The notes under the pieces were generated by a model, which saw only the letters and a program-made list of their open reading frames with translations, did no database searches and was not told the DNA's origin. The position numbers and the translations under genes are program-made. Of a stretch of DNA of 64,000 nt, positions 44,020 to 53,111 are shown one piece after another (the stretch's first letter is position 1; each line of letters starts with the position of its first letter). This DNA is from Paremcibacter congregatus. GTDB lineage: Bacteria; Pseudomonadota; Alphaproteobacteria; Sphingomonadales; Emcibacteraceae. The stretch spans positions 1,085,501-1,149,500 of the forward strand of contig NZ_CP041025.1 in assembly GCF_006385135.1 (NCBI RefSeq), given 5' to 3'.

Positions 44020-44141
44020 GGCCTGTCCCTTATTTATTTTTTGTATCTTCGAGATATATATTAAAAAAAAGAAGAAGACAATACCCATGGTCTGCTGCTG
44101 AATTCGGGCGCGGTCTTGGCCGCACGGGGCCGCAGGGGGGA

Positions 44142-44178
44142 CAAAACAAAGCGGCGGCCCAAATGAATGGGTCGCCGC
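44142..44178 (-). terminator. Terminator of the phosphate-type porin gene
   Basis: On the minus strand a 10-bp GC-rich stem (44169-44178 with 44151-44160, one G-U), an 8-base loop and a T-rich tail (TTTGTTTTGT). It lies 33 bases after the porin stop. Confidence 0.85.
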
Positions 44179-44210
44179 CATGATATCTTCGAGAATAAGG
44201 CCGGTAAGAA

Positions 44211-45515
44211 CTACCAGTCAACCTGGGCCCGGAAGCCGATGGTGTCGACCTTGTTCTTGCCGTTGACGTCATTCTTGCTGACATCAGTTGCGTTTTTGAT
44301 GTTGGCGTGTGAGTAGTTCATCATAAACCGTGTGTGACGGTTCAGGTACCAGTTCAGACCCACCAGGAAAGTATCCTGTTCGCCGCCGAAGAAAGTCTCG
44401 TCGGTCAGGTCAATGCGGTCAAAGCGGGCAGCAACCTGCCAGGCGCCCATTCCGCCTTCAAAGACAGGGTTGTTGACTTTGATGCGCTGGAAGGAACCTT
44501 TGCTGCCTTTATAAGCACGGGATTCGCCGGTCAGCATGTAGCTGGCTTCGATGTAACCACCATTGAAGGTCGGATCATTTTCGCCGGTTGTCGGAGTTTT
44601 GATATTGGCTTTAACGAAAGCCCATTCGCCTTGAAGGGAGATAGGGCCCATAACGCCGGCGGCTTCAAAACCGAAGAACGTATCTTTATCGGCGAATCTG
44701 CCTGTATCAATGTAACGGTTTTGAGCCAGATGAGCATGTGGCCGTTGACGGTAGCGGATGCTGCTTTGATCGTCGCCCTTATTCTGATGACGGAAGGAGG
44801 CGCCAAGGTGAAGCTGTGTGTCGCCCATTTTGGGTCCGTAGGTCACACGGCCGGCAAAGGTCAGACCTTCGTCTTCATCATCGGTTGCATTGGCACCGCG
44901 GAAAATGCCGACGTTAACGGTATAGTCCTTGCCACTGGTGCCAAGGCCAAGGCCGATCTGGCGAGCGAGGGAGAAGGCGTCGGTGAAGGAGGCGCGTTCC
45001 ATGAATGTGATGTAACGGGAACTGGTCTGTTCTTCCAGGGAGTTTGGAGTTTTGAACTGACCGACTTTGACCGCCAATGGACCTTTCCACTGAATGTAGG
45101 CATCTTTGACATCGACTTCGTTACCGGCGAAATCGGCTTCGAATTTGTATTTGACGTCTTTCCAGGCTTTACCTTCGATGCCGAGGCGTGCGGTTCTGAA
45201 TTCTGTAGCCTGAGTGTTTTCATTGTCCTGCTGGTCATTGATCCAGGCAGTGTCGACATAAATGCGGCCGCGCAGGTTCATTTCAAATTTGCCGTCCGGG
45301 CTTGAAATGGACGGGGCTGGCTCCCACTTAACTTTTACGGGGCTGCCGCTAGATTTCTCTGACTGTTTTTCGAGCTTGGCTTCGAGTTCTTCCAGTTTTT
45401 TACGCAGGTCGGATATCTCGTTTTCAACGGTTCCCGCCGCTTGTGCCGTTGCGGTCGCAGCTAAGAAGATTGTTGTCAGCGCAGTGGCTGTGATGGCTTT
45501 ATTGATCAGTCTCAT
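44211..45515 (-). CDS. OprO/OprP-type phosphate-selective porin
   Basis: A 434-residue outer-membrane porin. It has a signal peptide (ITATALTTIFLAATATAQA), then a coiled-coil segment (ENEISDLRKKLEELEAKLEKQ) that may trimerise in the periplasm, then a 16-strand-type barrel: FEMNLRGRIYVDTAWIN, KYKFEADFAGNEVDVKDAYI, VGQFKTPNSLEEQTSSRYI, and the final QVDW with terminal aromatic. ATG 45515 follows GAGGAA. A Pho-box-like repeat 136 bases upstream and the divergent phoR gene support phosphate-starvation induction. Confidence 0.9.
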   Translation of the reverse strand: MRLINKAITATALTTIFLAATATAQAAGTVENEISDLRKKLEELEAKLEKQSEKSSGSPVKVKWEPAPSISSPDGKFEMNLRGRIYVDTAWINDQQDNENTQATEFRTARLGIEGKAWKDVKYKFEADFAGNEVDVKDAYIQWKGPLAVKVGQFKTPNSLEEQTSSRYITFMERASFTDAFSLARQIGLGLGTSGKDYTVNVGIFRGANATDDEDEGLTFAGRVTYGPKMGDTQLHLGASFRHQNKGDDQSSIRYRQRPHAHLAQNRYIDTGRFADKDTFFGFEAAGVMGPISLQGEWAFVKANIKTPTTGENDPTFNGGYIEASYMLTGESRAYKGSKGSFQRIKVNNPVFEGGMGAWQVAARFDRIDLTDETFFGGEQDTFLVGLNWYLNRHTRFMMNYSHANIKNATDVSKNDVNGKNKVDTIGFRAQVDW

Positions 45516-45650
45516 GTTGTTTCCTCGTATGTTGCATTGCAAGGGTGCAATAGAAAGTAATACCCAGTTAATAAGACCAGGTTAATATACCCGGCGTTTG
45601 TTTGCAGAGGCAGAATTAGTCCGGTGGAATGATCGGCGCGTGGCGATTAT

Positions 45651-45668
45651 GTGACAGGACTGTTACAG
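45651..45668 (-). promoter_or_regulatory. Pho-box-like PhoB site between porin and phoR
   Basis: On the minus strand CTGTAAC-AGTC-CTGTCAC, two 7-base repeats with a 4-base spacer, matching the CTGTCAT-N4-CTGTCAT pattern. It sits 136 bases upstream of the porin ATG and 103 bases upstream of the phoR ATG, so it may serve both. Confidence 0.75.
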
Positions 45669-45770
45669 GTAACTTATAGCGGCTTGTCAGCCGGATTCTA
45701 TTGGTTCATAACTAGGATTACGTACGTATCATCAATGCGAATTCAGTCATAGCGCGAGAGCAGGAATATT

Positions 45771-46826
45771 ATGAGAAATATTGCAGACCAGAAAGTTAAA
45801 ACCCCTTTTTACGGCTCTGAATCACTTGACAGCCTGCCTCTGCCGGTGATTCTGATCTCCTCCAACTGCATTTTGTTGGCGGCCAATAAAAGAGCGCGCG
45901 AAGTATTTAACGGTTTCCGCGCCGGCGAACCGCTCTCCAATATGATTACGGACAGTTACTTTCTCGAAGCCTGTGCCCGGGTATTTGAAAAAAACGAAGC
46001 AATGGAATGCGAAATTGTACGGACGGTTCGGCGTAAACGCACCTTTCAGGCCAGTATCAGCCCGTTTCAGAGTAAAGAAGGGGATGGCGCCTATATTGCA
46101 ATTTATGAAACCACGGCGGCGAGAGAAGCCGAAAGAATGCGGGCTTCTTTTGTTGCTGATGTCAGTCACGAACTGCGCTCTCCTCTGACAACGTTGATTG
46201 CGACCATTGAAACCTTGCGGGGCAGGGCAGGAGCCAACCCGGACACCCGGGCGCGATTCATTGAATTGATGGCTCAGGAAACCGAACGCATGCACGGTAT
46301 TGTCGATGATTTGTTGAGCCTGTCGGCCACGGAAGCCGTTGAGCATATTCTGCCGAATCAAACCGCCAATTTGTTGCCGATCATGACCAATATCGCCAAA
46401 GTGCTATCCACCAAGGCACGGGCCAAGGGAATGGATATCGTGCTGGAGATTGAAGACGACCTGCCGGATATGCGGGGTGAGTATGATGAACTGTATCAGG
46501 CGATTTATAATCTGGCGGAAAATGCCATCAAATATGGCGAATCGGATTCCAATGTTACCTTGCGGGTGGATGTTACGGAGCATAGCATGGAGATTAAAGT
46601 CCATAACTATGGGACACCGATACAGGAGAAGCATATTCCCCGTCTGACCGAACGATTCTACCGGGTCGATAAAAGCCGCTCCCGGGATCTTGGCGGTACG
46701 GGATTGGGGCTGGCGATTGTAAAGCACATCATTAATCGTCACCTTGGAGAGCTGAATATCACCAGCAGTGAAGAGGGCGGGACGACATTTTCCGTTACTT
46801 TCCCGGTGATGCCGGAAGAAAACTAA
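45771..46826 (+). CDS. phoR: Phosphate-regulon histidine kinase PhoR, without transmembrane helices
   Basis: A 351-residue kinase/phosphatase of PhoB. Residues 20-115 form a PAS domain (LPVILISSNCILLAANKRAREVF). The phospho-acceptor is His133 in VADVSHELRSPLTTL, and the ATPase motifs are LAENAIKYGE and DLGGTGLGLAIVKHI. There is no hydrophobic N-terminal helix, which differs from the usual membrane-bound PhoR; the ATG at 45771 follows AGCAGGA and I found no upstream in-frame extension of protein-like character. Signalling must therefore come through the Pst complex and PhoU from a soluble position (inference). Confidence 0.92.
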   Translation: MRNIADQKVKTPFYGSESLDSLPLPVILISSNCILLAANKRAREVFNGFRAGEPLSNMITDSYFLEACARVFEKNEAMECEIVRTVRRKRTFQASISPFQSKEGDGAYIAIYETTAAREAERMRASFVADVSHELRSPLTTLIATIETLRGRAGANPDTRARFIELMAQETERMHGIVDDLLSLSATEAVEHILPNQTANLLPIMTNIAKVLSTKARAKGMDIVLEIEDDLPDMRGEYDELYQAIYNLAENAIKYGESDSNVTLRVDVTEHSMEIKVHNYGTPIQEKHIPRLTERFYRVDKSRSRDLGGTGLGLAIVKHIINRHLGELNITSSEEGGTTFSVTFPVMPEEN

Positions 46827-46848
46827 GGTTTTATTTCATAATGATGGC

Positions 46849-46877
46849 ATGTAACGTTCTTGTAATATTTCTGTAAG
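46849..46877 (+). promoter_or_regulatory. Triple Pho-box-like repeat upstream of pstS
   Basis: ATGTAAC-GTTC-TTGTAAT-ATTT-CTGTAAG: three 7-base repeats at 11-base intervals, ending 60 bases before the pstS ATG. This fits a PhoB array (two or three half-site units) for phosphate-starvation activation of pst. Confidence 0.8.
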
Positions 46878-46936
46878 TTGACGGTCTTATGGCCCGGGTA
46901 GTTTCTCCTTAGTTTCACACAAAGAGAGAAATTGAG

Positions 46937-47962
46937 ATGAACCTAAAATCAATTACAATCAGTGCAGCGCTTTTGGCTGCTTCCGGGGTAGCAGCGTCCG
47001 CAGCGGATCAGATTCGTATCGTCGGGTCTTCAACTGTTTATCCTTTCACAACAGTTGTTGCTGAGCGTTTCGGCCGCACCACAAAATTCGCCACGCCAAT
47101 CGTTGAAAGCACAGGCACAGGCGGCGGTTTCAAACTGTTCTGTGAAAGCGCCGCATTGGATACACCGAGTGTCTCAAATGCGTCCCGTGCGATTAAGTCT
47201 TCAGAAACAGCTCTTTGCGCCAAAAACGGGGTAAAAGATATTATTGAAGTGAAAGTCGGATATGACGGCATTGTTTTGGCCAACGCCAAATCTGCAGCGA
47301 CTTTCACTGTTACGACAAAAGACATCTTCCTGGCTCTGGCTCATGAAATTCCTGATGCTTCCGGCAAGATGATCCCGAACCCGAACAAAACCTGGAAAGA
47401 TGTGAATTCCGCTCTGCCAAACATGAAAATCGAAGTGCTTGGCCCACCTCCCACATCCGGTACACGTGACGCCTTTCAGGAACTAGCGATGGAAGGTGGC
47501 TGTAAACAGTTCCCTGAAATCAAGGCCATGAAAAAGAAAGACAAGAAAGCCTACAAAAAGATTTGTCATAGCGTCCGCGAAGACGGGGCCTATATCGAAG
47601 CCGGTGAAAACGACAACCTGATCGTGCAGCGTCTGCAGGCTAATCCAACTGCTCTGGGGATCTTCGGCTTCAGTTTCCTTGACCAGAACACAGATACTGT
47701 CAAGGCCGCTAAAATTAACGGTGTGAATGCCACATTCGATAATATTGCTGACGGGTCCTATCCGATCTCCCGGCCTCTGTTCTTCTATGTCAAAGGCGCT
47801 CATGTGAGCAAAGTTGGTGGTCTGGCGCAATTTGTTACAGAATTCACCGACGATAAAGCCAGCGGTGATGAAGGTTACCTGTCCGAGCGGGGTCTGATCC
47901 CGATGAGTTCTGCTGAACGCACAGCGTTACGGGACCAGGTTCTCAGCCGTTTGTCCAAGTAA
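46937..47962 (+). CDS. pstS: Phosphate-binding periplasmic protein
   Basis: A 341-residue periplasmic binding protein. It has a signal peptide (SITISAALLAASGVAASA), then DQIRIVGSSTVYPFTTVVAE with the phosphate-binding SSTVYP, the ESTGTGGGFKLFC block, NASRAIKSSE and PPTSGTRDAFQELAM. It resembles the alphaproteobacterial PstS with the long IPNPNKTWKDVN segment. It delivers phosphate to PstCAB. Pho-box repeats lie 60-88 bases upstream. pstC follows after 31 bases. Confidence 0.96.
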   Translation: MNLKSITISAALLAASGVAASAADQIRIVGSSTVYPFTTVVAERFGRTTKFATPIVESTGTGGGFKLFCESAALDTPSVSNASRAIKSSETALCAKNGVKDIIEVKVGYDGIVLANAKSAATFTVTTKDIFLALAHEIPDASGKMIPNPNKTWKDVNSALPNMKIEVLGPPPTSGTRDAFQELAMEGGCKQFPEIKAMKKKDKKAYKKICHSVREDGAYIEAGENDNLIVQRLQANPTALGIFGFSFLDQNTDTVKAAKINGVNATFDNIADGSYPISRPLFFYVKGAHVSKVGGLAQFVTEFTDDKASGDEGYLSERGLIPMSSAERTALRDQVLSRLSK

Positions 47963-47993
47963 AATGGCATTAACGTTTAGATTGGCCGTATAA

Positions 47994-48950
47994 ATGAGTG
48001 GAATTCGTGAAATGGGTGAAGGACTCATCCAACGAAGAAGTCGACCACTGGAGCAGATCATAAGGGCAGCCCTTGTGATCTGTTCTGCCGTCGCCGTTTT
48101 CGTGACGATCGGGATAATTCTGTCCTTGCTGTTCGAAACAATCCGTTTCTTCAGTCAGGTATCGATTATCGATTTTGTCTTTGGTACCAATTGGTCGCCT
48201 CAGACTGCAATGCGGGAAGATCAGGTTGGCTCCACAGGCGCCTTCGGGTTTATTCCCTTGCTGACGGGAACGTTGCTGATCAGCTTCATTGCCGTGGCGA
48301 TTGCCGCCCCTTTCGGAATTTACTCCGCGGTCTATCTTGCGGAATATGCAAAACCTGCACATCGGGCAGTGATCAAGCCGACGCTTGAAATACTGGCCGG
48401 TATTCCTACCGTTGTTTATGGTTTCTTTGCCGCGATCGTAATTGCTCCGGCGCTCAGGTCTGCGGGGGCCAGTCTAGGCCTTGACGTAGCGTCGGAATCG
48501 GCGCTGGCGGCGGGACTGGTTATGGGGATCATGATTATCCCGCTGGTATCATCTATTTCCGATGATGTCATTCGCGCGGTACCACAGGCGCTCCGCGAAG
48601 GGTCTACGGGACTGGGGGCAACCCAGTCAGAAACGGTTCGTAAAGTCATCCTGCCGGCAGCTTTGCCAGGCATTACCAGCGGCATTTTGCTGGCGGCGTC
48701 CCGGGCGGTCGGGGAAACCATGATTGTGGTGATGGCGGCCGGACTGGCGGCGAACCTGACGTTTAACCCCCTGAATGCGGTAACAACAGTGACTGTGCAA
48801 ATCGTTATGTTGCTGACCGGGGATCAGGAATTTGACAGTGCAAAAACCCTCGCGGCCTTCGCCCTGGGACTGGTGTTGCTCTGTATCACATTGGTCTTCA
48901 ATATCCTGGCCAGATGGATTGTCCTTAAATATCAGGAAGAATATGACTGA
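47994..48950 (+). CDS. pstC: Phosphate ABC transporter permease PstC
   Basis: A 318-residue permease with six membrane helices. Typical segments are TGAFGFIPLLTGTLLISFIA, GIYSAVYLAEYAKPAHRAVI, LAGIPTVVYGFFAAIVIAPA and the cytoplasmic EAA-like coupling loop QALREGSTGLGATQSET. GVIxGxxLAxxRAxGET reads GITSGILLAASRAVGETMIV. It overlaps pstA by 8 bases. Confidence 0.95.
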   Translation: MSGIREMGEGLIQRRSRPLEQIIRAALVICSAVAVFVTIGIILSLLFETIRFFSQVSIIDFVFGTNWSPQTAMREDQVGSTGAFGFIPLLTGTLLISFIAVAIAAPFGIYSAVYLAEYAKPAHRAVIKPTLEILAGIPTVVYGFFAAIVIAPALRSAGASLGLDVASESALAAGLVMGIMIIPLVSSISDDVIRAVPQALREGSTGLGATQSETVRKVILPAALPGITSGILLAASRAVGETMIVVMAAGLAANLTFNPLNAVTTVTVQIVMLLTGDQEFDSAKTLAAFALGLVLLCITLVFNILARWIVLKYQEEYD

Positions 48951-50208
48951 TTTATCTTATATATCCCCTCTGTCGGCAGCGTCGATGCCGGGGCTCAAGA
49001 AGCGGTACAAGACGGAACGCTTCTTCCGTATGACAGGCCTGGCGGCGATTGTCGCCAGTCTTGGCTTTCTGGCCTTTCTGATGCTCTCTATTTCCATACA
49101 GGGCATGGGGGCGTTTTTTAAAACAGAAATCCGGTTCGAGGTAGAACAGACCTGGATAGAGGATGCAGCAGGGGACAGTTACAGTCTGCTGCGGAACATC
49201 ATGGGTAATTCTGATCCGACGGTTATCGGACGCACGGCAAAGCGCGAATACAGACGCCTTGTGGGTGCGGATGCGGAAGAAAAACTGAGAAACGAGATCA
49301 TCGGGCAGGAAATTGCCACGGATGGTCCCGTGGTTATTTGGCTTCCGGCGTCGGATGATGTCGATGTGGCGGTCAAGGATGGCCTGGGCACCACGGCGAG
49401 TGGTGTGGATACGGGGCAACTGAGCCAGCGGCAAGTGGACTGGATCATGGGACTGACGGCGGGAAACCGCATTCGCACTGATTTCAATATGGGCTTTTTG
49501 TTGAATGGCGATAGCCGGGATGCGGAACGGGCCGGGGTCGGGGGGGCCTTGCTGGGATCCTTATTCACGTTGATCATTTGTTTTGTCCTGTCCTTTTTCG
49601 TTGGCGTCATGGCGGCGGTTTACCTCGAGGAATTCGCCCCCAAGAATAAGGCGACCCTGTTTCTAGAGGTCAATATTAATAACCTCGCGTCGGTGCCGTC
49701 GATTATATTTGGCCTGTTGGGGTTGGCGATCTTTCTGAACGGTTTTGGGCTGCCGCGGTCATCTTCGCTTGTGGGCGGGATGGTCTTGGCGCTGATGACG
49801 TTGCCAACCATTATCATCGCGTCCAGAGTGTCACTGCGGTCAATTCCGCCGTCAATCCGGGAAGCGGCCCTGGGGCTTGGCGCGACAAGGGTTCAAACCG
49901 TTTTCCATCATGTTGTGCCGTTGGCATTGCCTGGTATGTTGACGGGTGCCATTCTGGGAATGGCCCGGGCTTTGGGTGAAACGGCTCCTTTGTTGATGAT
50001 TGGCATGGTGGCCTTTATCGCCGATCCACCATCCAGCTTTACTGATCCTGCAACGGCCATGCCGGTCCAGATTTTTCTCTGGTCTGACAGCCCGGAACGG
50101 GCATTCACCGAAAAGACTGCAGGGGCGATCATGGTCCTTATTGTCTTTCTGATCCTGATGAACCTTGCGGCTGTTTTGTTGCGTAAGAAATTTGAGAAGA
50201 AGTGGTAA
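48943..50208 (+). CDS. pstA: Phosphate ABC transporter permease PstA, long form
   Basis: A 421-residue permease. About 190 residues of extra sequence precede the usual permease domain: the first helix ([20 protein letters not shown]) and a long periplasmic DUF3333-like domain ([19 protein letters not shown] to about residue 185). The permease core follows ([74 protein letters not shown]). The long form is usual in alphaproteobacteria. ATG 48943 overlaps the pstC stop. Confidence 0.94.
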   Translation: MTDLSYISPLSAASMPGLKKRYKTERFFRMTGLAAIVASLGFLAFLMLSISIQGMGAFFKTEIRFEVEQTWIEDAAGDSYSLLRNIMGNSDPTVIGRTAKREYRRLVGADAEEKLRNEIIGQEIATDGPVVIWLPASDDVDVAVKDGLGTTASGVDTGQLSQRQVDWIMGLTAGNRIRTDFNMGFLLNGDSRDAERAGVGGALLGSLFTLIICFVLSFFVGVMAAVYLEEFAPKNKATLFLEVNINNLASVPSIIFGLLGLAIFLNGFGLPRSSSLVGGMVLALMTLPTIIIASRVSLRSIPPSIREAALGLGATRVQTVFHHVVPLALPGMLTGAILGMARALGETAPLLMIGMVAFIADPPSSFTDPATAMPVQIFLWSDSPERAFTEKTAGAIMVLIVFLILMNLAAVLLRKKFEKKW

Positions 50209-50213
50209 GAGAT

Positions 50214-51104
50214 ATGAACAGCTACGTTGATGTCAAAACAGCTGAGCAGGCTGAAAAAGAAAGTCGTGTGAAGATGGATATGAGAAAGAATGTTGAGGCG
50301 CCAACCAAGTCTGCGCCCGGGACCGAAGCATCCGCTGACGACGCCGTGGTTTATAAGATGAAAACATCCGATGTTTGTGTCTCTTATGGCGGTAATCTGG
50401 CGCTGAAAAATGTTAATCTCAACATCAGGGAAAACCGGGTAACCGCTTTGATTGGCCCGTCTGGTTGTGGCAAGACCACCTATTTGCGCTGCCTTAACCG
50501 GATGAATGACTTGATTCCGACCTGCAAAGTTGAAGGGTCGATCAAGCTTGGCGAGCATGACATCTACGACAGGAATGTCGATGTGGAAGTCCTGCGTCGC
50601 CGCATCGGGATGGTGTTCCAGAAACCGAACCCTTTCCCGAAGACAATTTATGAAAATGTGGCATATGGCGCCCGGATTCACGGTTTGGCGAAAGGCAAGG
50701 ATGAACTGGACGCGATCGTCAAGAAAAGTCTGCGCCGCGCCGGGCTCTATGACGAGGTTGAACACCGTCTGGATGCGCCGGGCACCAGTCTGTCCGGGGG
50801 GCAGCAGCAGCGGCTTTGCATCGCCCGCGCCATCGCCATTGAACCGGAGGTGATCCTGATGGATGAGCCGTGTTCGGCTCTGGATCCGATTGCCACGGCG
50901 AAGATTGAAGAATTGATATATGAACTGAAAGAACGATACACAATTGTGATCGTCACCCATTCCATGCAGCAGGCCGCCCGGGTGTCGGATTATACGGCCT
51001 ATTTCCATTTGGGTGAATTGGTGGAAGAGGGCGAGACCAACCATATCTTTACCGCGCCACAAAATTCGAAGACAGAAGCCTATATTACCGGCCGGATTGG
51101 CTAG
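50214..51104 (+). CDS. pstB: Phosphate ABC transporter ATPase PstB
   Basis: A 296-residue ABC ATPase. It has Walker [20 protein letters not shown]-loop [15 protein letters not shown], signature [16 protein letters not shown], Walker [14 protein letters not shown] and the switch His in [11 protein letters not shown]. About 48 residues of variable polar N-terminal extension precede the ATPase core that starts near [19 protein letters not shown] 50214 is 5 bases after the pstA stop; GTG 50202 is an alternative that overlaps pstA. It drives phosphate uptake with PstSCA. Confidence 0.96.
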   Translation: MNSYVDVKTAEQAEKESRVKMDMRKNVEAPTKSAPGTEASADDAVVYKMKTSDVCVSYGGNLALKNVNLNIRENRVTALIGPSGCGKTTYLRCLNRMNDLIPTCKVEGSIKLGEHDIYDRNVDVEVLRRRIGMVFQKPNPFPKTIYENVAYGARIHGLAKGKDELDAIVKKSLRRAGLYDEVEHRLDAPGTSLSGGQQQRLCIARAIAIEPEVILMDEPCSALDPIATAKIEELIYELKERYTIVIVTHSMQQAARVSDYTAYFHLGELVEEGETNHIFTAPQNSKTEAYITGRIG

Positions 51105-51114
51105 GAGACAACAG

Positions 51115-51822
51115 ATGACACATGAACATATCGTACAGGCTTTTGATGATGAACTGGATGACCTGATTGCCAAGGTTCTTGAGATGGGTAACCGGGCACA
51201 AAAGCAACTCAATGAATCCATCACCAGTTTGCTGGAACAGGATCTGGATCTGGCGCAAAAAGTGATCAGTGATGATCGCACCATTGATCAGCTGGAATTG
51301 GAAGTGGCGACGGCCGCTACGGAAATATTCGCCCTGCGCCAACCGATGGCGGCGGACCTGCGCTCTATCGTGGCGGCGTTCAAGATCTCCAGCGATCTGG
51401 AGCGCATCGGCGATCACGCGAAAAATATCGCCAAACGCACCGCGACCATGAAACAGGTGCCGCTGGTGGCGGAAGTTGGCTCTAATCTGCGTCACGCCAG
51501 TAAACTGGTGGAGATTATGATCGAGGATGTGTTGCAGGCTTTTGTCAGACGCGACGCAGAGGCGGCAATCAAGGTCTTAAGAGCAGATCAGGAAGTTGAC
51601 CAGCTCTATACCAGCATGTTTCGGGAGATTCTGACCTACATGATGGAAGATCCGCGTTATATAACCGCCAGCACCCATTTACTGTTCATCGCAAAAAATA
51701 TAGAACGTATGGGCGATCACGCCACGAATATTGCCGAGCAGGTTTATTATGTTAAAATGGGGCATTATTTTGAAGGTGAGCGTGAGAATGCTGACCAGGC
51801 TGCCACTGTAATTGTAGAGTAG
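51115..51822 (+). CDS. phoU: Phosphate signalling protein PhoU
   Basis: A 235-residue all-helical protein with two PhoU repeats. The metal-binding signatures are ERIGDHAKNIAKRT in the first repeat and ERMGDHATNIAEQVYY in the second, each preceded by a FKISSDL/LFIAKNI stretch. It inhibits the Pst transporter and PhoR signalling when phosphate is high. ATG 51115 follows TAGGAGAC 10 bases after pstB. Confidence 0.96.
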   Translation: MTHEHIVQAFDDELDDLIAKVLEMGNRAQKQLNESITSLLEQDLDLAQKVISDDRTIDQLELEVATAATEIFALRQPMAADLRSIVAAFKISSDLERIGDHAKNIAKRTATMKQVPLVAEVGSNLRHASKLVEIMIEDVLQAFVRRDAEAAIKVLRADQEVDQLYTSMFREILTYMMEDPRYITASTHLLFIAKNIERMGDHATNIAEQVYYVKMGHYFEGERENADQAATVIVE

Positions 51823-51841
51823 AAACGACGGAATTTATGCT

Positions 51842-52549
51842 ATGGCTTTAGATACATTGTATATTTTGATTGCGGAAGATGAACCTCGGCAAGCCGAAAT
51901 TCTCAAATTCAATCTGGAAGAAGAAGGTTTTCGGGTTGGTTTGGCGCCGGACGGCTTAAAAGCGCTAGAGATGATTGATGAGGCGCTGCCGGATTTGCTG
52001 ATCCTTGACTGGATGTTGCCGGAAGTATCCGGTATCCGCATCATGAAAAAACTGCGTAAGGAAAAAGAAACAAAATCCTTGCCGGTGATCATGCTGACGG
52101 CGCGGGGGGAAGAAGATGACCGGGTGCGCGGTTTCGAGGTCGGGGTCGACGATTACGTGGTCAAGCCCTACCTGCCGTCCGAACTGGTGGCGCGGGTGCG
52201 GGCTGTGCTGCGGCGCTCTCATCCTGAAATGCAGGAAGAGAAAATCGAATATGCCGGCATCGAACTTGATCTGGTGAAGTTGCGGGTCAGCCGTGACGGT
52301 GACCCGGTGGAGCTGGCGTCGACAGAATTGCGGCTGTTAAAAGCCCTGATGTCCCATCCGGGGCGGGTTTTTAGCCGCAACCGTCTGATTGATCTGGCGT
52401 GGGGAACGACGATTTATCTCGAAGATCGCTCCGTCGATGTGGCGGTGCGGCGTCTGCGCAAGGCGCTGAATGAAGGCGGTAAGGCCGATATCATCCGCAC
52501 CGTGCGCAGCGAAGGTTACGCCATTGAAGAAAGCGCCAGCCGCTATTAA
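51842..52549 (+). CDS. phoB: Phosphate-regulon response regulator PhoB
   Basis: A 235-residue OmpR-type regulator. The acidic pocket is Glu12-Asp13-Glu14, the phospho-acceptor is Asp56 in LILDWMLPEVSG, the conserved Lys is in DDYVVKPYLPSELV, and the C-terminal winged helix carries RTVRSEGYAIEE. WMLPxxSG is characteristic of PhoB. It is last in the phoR-pstSCAB-phoU-phoB unit and would bind the Pho boxes at 45651 and 46849. The stop overlaps that of the converging flavin reductase gene by 4 bases. Confidence 0.95.
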   Translation: MALDTLYILIAEDEPRQAEILKFNLEEEGFRVGLAPDGLKALEMIDEALPDLLILDWMLPEVSGIRIMKKLRKEKETKSLPVIMLTARGEEDDRVRGFEVGVDDYVVKPYLPSELVARVRAVLRRSHPEMQEEKIEYAGIELDLVKLRVSRDGDPVELASTELRLLKALMSHPGRVFSRNRLIDLAWGTTIYLEDRSVDVAVRRLRKALNEGGKADIIRTVRSEGYAIEESASRY

Positions 52550-53043
52550 GAGGCGGCTTTGAGGCCAGCGTAATTACCATTGGCATAGAGCAGGGGGGCG
52601 ACGTCGGAATTATACTGCAGATCTGTGACTTCGCCGATGAACAGACTGTGGCTGCCAAAGCCTGTCACTTTCTTCACAGTGATGAAAATATTGGCCTGGG
52701 CTTCCTCAAGGAAGGGCAGGCCATTTTTCATGGACCATTGGCCAAGCGTGAATTGATCTTCACCACTGCCCGGACGGCTGAAATGATTTGAAATATTTTC
52801 CTGACTTTGATGTAAGAGATTGATGCAGAAGGTATCGCTCTTTTCCATAAGGTCATGAAACTTTGATCCCTTGTGGACACATACCAGCATAGACAGCGGT
52901 TCAAAACTGACACAGGTGACAGAGGTGGCGGTCATGCCGAGGCGGGTGTCTTCTGTGGCGGTGGTGATGATGCTGACGGTGGCGGCCATGCGGCGCATGG
53001 TTTGGCGAAAATTTTCCTGCAATGCAGTGACGGTTTCGGTCAT
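52546..53043 (-). CDS. Flavin reductase component (StyB/HpaC-like)
   Basis: A 165-residue flavin:NAD(P)H reductase. The fold is shown by RMAATVSIITTATEDTRLGMTATSVTCVS (residues 19-47; core GMTATSVTCVSFEPL), LVCVHKGSKFHDLM, FCINLLHQSQ and GSHSLFIGEVTDL. It would supply reduced FAD to the StyA-like oxygenase immediately upstream (stop of that gene 68 bases away), forming a two-component monooxygenase. Confidence 0.9.
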   Translation of the reverse strand: MTETVTALQENFRQTMRRMAATVSIITTATEDTRLGMTATSVTCVSFEPLSMLVCVHKGSKFHDLMEKSDTFCINLLHQSQENISNHFSRPGSGEDQFTLGQWSMKNGLPFLEEAQANIFITVKKVTGFGSHSLFIGEVTDLQYNSDVAPLLYANGNYAGLKAAS

Positions 53044-53063
53044 GGTTTATCCTTGATCAGGGC

Positions 53064-53085
53064 GGAGGAGGGAAGTCCCTCCTCC
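53064..53085 (-). repeat. Intercistronic hairpin between oxygenase and flavin reductase genes
   Basis: A perfect 10-bp inverted repeat around 2 bases (effectively a 9-bp stem with a 4-base loop), very purine/pyrimidine biased (GGAGGAGGG paired with CCCTCCTCC). It lies 21-42 bases upstream of the reductase start on the minus strand. It could set the ratio of the two proteins by RNA processing or mask a Shine-Dalgarno-like sequence. Confidence 0.6.
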
Positions 53086-53111
53086 TGCAGATGAAATTCA
53101 AAGTCCTAAAT

